The position numbers were made by a program, and so were the translations under genes. DNA of 14,705 nt from Bosea beijingensis (GTDB lineage Bacteria > Pseudomonadota > Alphaproteobacteria > Rhizobiales > Beijerinckiaceae): positions 5,486,113-5,500,817 of the forward strand of contig NZ_CP132359.1 in assembly GCF_030758975.1 (NCBI RefSeq), given 5' to 3'. The notes beneath the pieces are model-generated. The model was not told the origin of the DNA, did not search any database, and saw nothing but the letters and a program-made list of their open reading frames with translations. Positions 12,996-14,705 of this stretch are shown piece after piece (position 1 is the stretch's first letter; every line of letters starts with the position of its first letter).

Positions 12996-14105
12996 ATGCC
13001 GGGCAGAACAGCCGGCAAAGAACCATCGCACGGGATGCGGCGCGACAGGCCCGCAACCGCTCTACGGGAAGACCAGTTGGACCAGGCCCCTTCGTTCGAA
13101 CGCGTGTTGCTGACCGGTGCGGCCGGCTTTGTCGGCTTCCATGTCGCCGAGGCCCTGCTCGATCGGGGTGTCGAGGTCCTCGGCATCGACAACCTCGCGC
13201 CCTATTACGATCCCGCTCTCAAGCAGGCCCGGCTCGACCGGCTCCTCGCGCGCAACGGCTTCTCCTTCGAGCGGATCGACATTGCCGATTACGACGCCGT
13301 GCTCGCCGCCTTCGCCGCCTTCCGGCCGCAGGTGGTGATCCATCTCGCGGCGCAGGCCGGCGTGCGCTACTCGCTCGAGAACCCGCGCGCCTACGCCGCC
13401 TCCAATCTCGACGGCTTCCTGTCCGTGCTCGAAGCCTGCCGGCACAACCCCGTCGACCATCTGGTCTATGCCTCGTCGAGCTCCGTCTACGGCGCCAATG
13501 CCAAGGTGCCGTTCAGCGAGCATGACGGTGCCGATCACCCGATCTCGCTCTATGCGGCGACCAAGCGCGCCAACGAGCTGATGGCGCATTCCTATGCCCA
13601 TCTCTACGGCATCCCGACGACGGGCCTGCGCTTCTTCACGGTCTACGGCCCCTGGGGCAGGCCGGACATGGCCTATTTCAAGTTCACCAAGGCGATTCTC
13701 GAAGGCCGGCCCATCGACGTCTATGACGAGGCCGCGATGAGCCGCGACTTCACCTATGTCGATGATATCCGCGAAGCGATCGTGCGGCTGGCGGGCCTGC
13801 CGCCGCGGGCGAATCCGGATGCTGCCAAGGCAGAGGCGGATCCGGCCACGGCTGCCGCGCCCTGGCGCCTCTACAATATCGGCAACCATACGCCCGTGCG
13901 CCTCGATCATTTCATCGCGACGATCGAGGCCGCCTGTGGCCGCAAGGCGATCAAGCGACACCTGCCCGCTCAGCCCGGCGACGTCCAGGCCACCTATGCC
14001 GACGTGGCGGACCTGGCCGCGCGCGTCGATTTCCGGCCGGACACGCCGATCGAGACAGGAATCGCTCGCTTCGTCGCCTGGTATCGGGAATTCTATCGTA
14101 TCTGA
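12996..14105 (+). CDS. NAD-dependent epimerase, UDP-glucuronate 4-epimerase (LspL type)
   Basis: An extended short-chain dehydrogenase/reductase of up to 369 residues that probably converts UDP-glucuronate to UDP-galacturonate for lipopolysaccharide or exopolysaccharide. Seen: the NAD-binding GAAGFVG (41-47), IDNL after strand 2, HLAAQAGVRYS (116-126), SSSSVYG (160-166) and the catalytic Tyr186-x3-Lys190 (YAATK). Also present are LRFFTVYGPWGRPDMA and the YNIGNHTPV block, preceded by the Asp/Ala-rich insertion typical of UDP-glucuronate epimerases. The ATG at 12996 has AGGA 7 nt upstream, but this leaves about 35 residues before the Rossmann fold that relatives lack. ATG 13035 or TTG 13077 (342 residues) fit the family length better. 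It lies 23 bp after the phosphomutase. A UDP-glucose dehydrogenase to supply its substrate survives nearby only as a fragment, so an intact copy must be elsewhere. Confidence 0.92.
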   Translation: MPGRTAGKEPSHGMRRDRPATALREDQLDQAPSFERVLLTGAAGFVGFHVAEALLDRGVEVLGIDNLAPYYDPALKQARLDRLLARNGFSFERIDIADYDAVLAAFAAFRPQVVIHLAAQAGVRYSLENPRAYAASNLDGFLSVLEACRHNPVDHLVYASSSSVYGANAKVPFSEHDGADHPISLYAATKRANELMAHSYAHLYGIPTTGLRFFTVYGPWGRPDMAYFKFTKAILEGRPIDVYDEAAMSRDFTYVDDIREAIVRLAGLPPRANPDAAKAEADPATAAAPWRLYNIGNHTPVRLDHFIATIEAACGRKAIKRHLPAQPGDVQATYADVADLAARVDFRPDTPIETGIARFVAWYREFYRI

Positions 14106-14145
14106 GCCGATCAGCACCGCCTTCGAGACAGCAGGACCCAACGAC

Positions 14146-14705
14146 ATGACCGAAGCCTTCATCTGCGCCTATGTCCGCACGCCGATCGGGCGCTTCGGCG
14201 GCTCGCTCTCCTCCGTCCGGGCGGACGACCTTGGCGCCGTGCCGCTGAAGGCGCTGGTCGAGCGCAATCCAGGCGTGGATTTCGGCGCGGTGGACGACGT
14301 GATCTTCGGCTGCGCCAATCAGGCGGGCGAGGACAACCGCAATGTCGCGCGCATGTCGCTGCTGCTCGCCGGTCTGCCCAAGGAGGTGCCGGGCACGACC
14401 ATCAACCGGCTCTGCGGTTCCGGCATGGACGCCGTCATCGCCGCGGCGCGCGCGATCAAGGCCGGCGAGGCCGAATTGATGATCGCCGGCGGCGTCGAGA
14501 GCATGTCGCGCGCGCCCTTCGTCCTGCCCAAGGCCGACAGCGCCTTCTCGCGCCATGCCGAGATCCACGACACCACGATCGGCTGGCGCTTCGTCAATCC
14601 GCTGATGAAGGCGCAATACGGCATCGATTCCATGCCGGAGACCGGCGAGAACGTTGCCGCCGACTGCAAGATCAGCCGCGCCGACCAGGACGCCTTCGCG
14701 CTGCG
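14146..14705 (+). CDS. pcaF: 3-oxoadipyl-CoA thiolase, 3' end cut by window
   Basis: The first 186 codons of a thiolase, of a usual 400 residues, still open at the window end. It cleaves 3-oxoadipyl-CoA with CoA to succinyl-CoA and acetyl-CoA, the last step of the beta-ketoadipate (aromatic) pathway. The N-terminus MTEAFICAYVRTPIGRFGGSL, GCANQAGEDNRNVARMS and the active-site NRLCGSGMDAV (Cys90) follow the PcaF pattern closely, as does IHDTTIGWRFVNPLM. These blocks separate it from general acetyl-CoA acetyltransferases, though those remain the alternative. The start ATG has AGGA about 10 nt upstream. It begins 41 bp after the epimerase stop with no visible terminator, so read-through is possible, but the function is unrelated. 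Further pca genes would be expected downstream of the window. Confidence 0.92.
   Translation, partial: MTEAFICAYVRTPIGRFGGSLSSVRADDLGAVPLKALVERNPGVDFGAVDDVIFGCANQAGEDNRNVARMSLLLAGLPKEVPGTTINRLCGSGMDAVIAAARAIKAGEAELMIAGGVESMSRAPFVLPKADSAFSRHAEIHDTTIGWRFVNPLMKAQYGIDSMPETGENVAADCKISRADQDAFAL

Noticed and set aside
11512..13056. 514-codon open frame on the minus strand opposite the phosphomutase
   Set aside because: Shadow of a gene with all five phosphohexomutase loops; no similarity of its own.
12996..14705. Epimerase and pcaF as a functional operon
   Set aside because: They are close (41 bp) but belong to unrelated pathways, surface sugar synthesis and aromatic catabolism; adjacency alone is not enough to link them.

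Overview
The window is high-GC coding DNA with the codon bias, gene density and gene content of an alphaproteobacterium, most likely a Hyphomicrobiales (Bosea/rhizobia-like) chromosome. This placement is an inference from gene families: an LspL-type UDP-glucuronate epimerase, an omega-amino acid transaminase, PcaF and FCD-type GntR regulators. I see no rRNA, tRNA, CRISPR, transposase or phage genes.

Positions 1-5800, all on the minus strand, form a probable catabolic module. A GntR-family regulator with two winged-helix domains in tandem ahead of an FCD effector domain is followed by an omega-amino acid:pyruvate transaminase, an alpha/beta hydrolase of the PHB-depolymerase-like type, a C45 self-processing Ntn acyltransferase/amidohydrolase, and a family 5 peptide/solute-binding protein cut by the window edge. 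The same 24-bp palindrome (TGTAC-N14-GTACA) lies in front of the regulator and in front of the transaminase. This suggests one autoregulated regulon that imports an amidated or peptide-like compound, hydrolyses it and deaminates the released omega-amine.

Positions 5871-7526 hold a LysR regulator divergent from a two-gene SMR pair that closely resembles the MdtJ/MdtI spermidine exporter. Positions 7672-10095 (minus) hold an amidohydrolase of the N-acyl-D-amino-acid deacylase group with a CobW/COG0523 metallochaperone 3 bp downstream, which suggests a dedicated metal-delivery partner.

Positions 10388-14105 have a surface-polysaccharide flavour. They contain a C-terminal remnant of UDP-glucose 6-dehydrogenase, a strong imperfect palindrome that probably terminates transcription in both directions, a secreted degenerate nuclease-like protein, a phosphomannomutase/phosphoglucomutase and a UDP-glucuronate 4-epimerase. 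The lost dehydrogenase would have supplied the substrate of the epimerase. The window ends inside pcaF (3-oxoadipyl-CoA thiolase), the last step of the beta-ketoadipate pathway.

The most novel material is the tandem-winged-helix regulator with its paired operators and its target operon. The other items that stand out are the amidohydrolase-CobW pair and the remnant dehydrogenase in a sugar-nucleotide locus.
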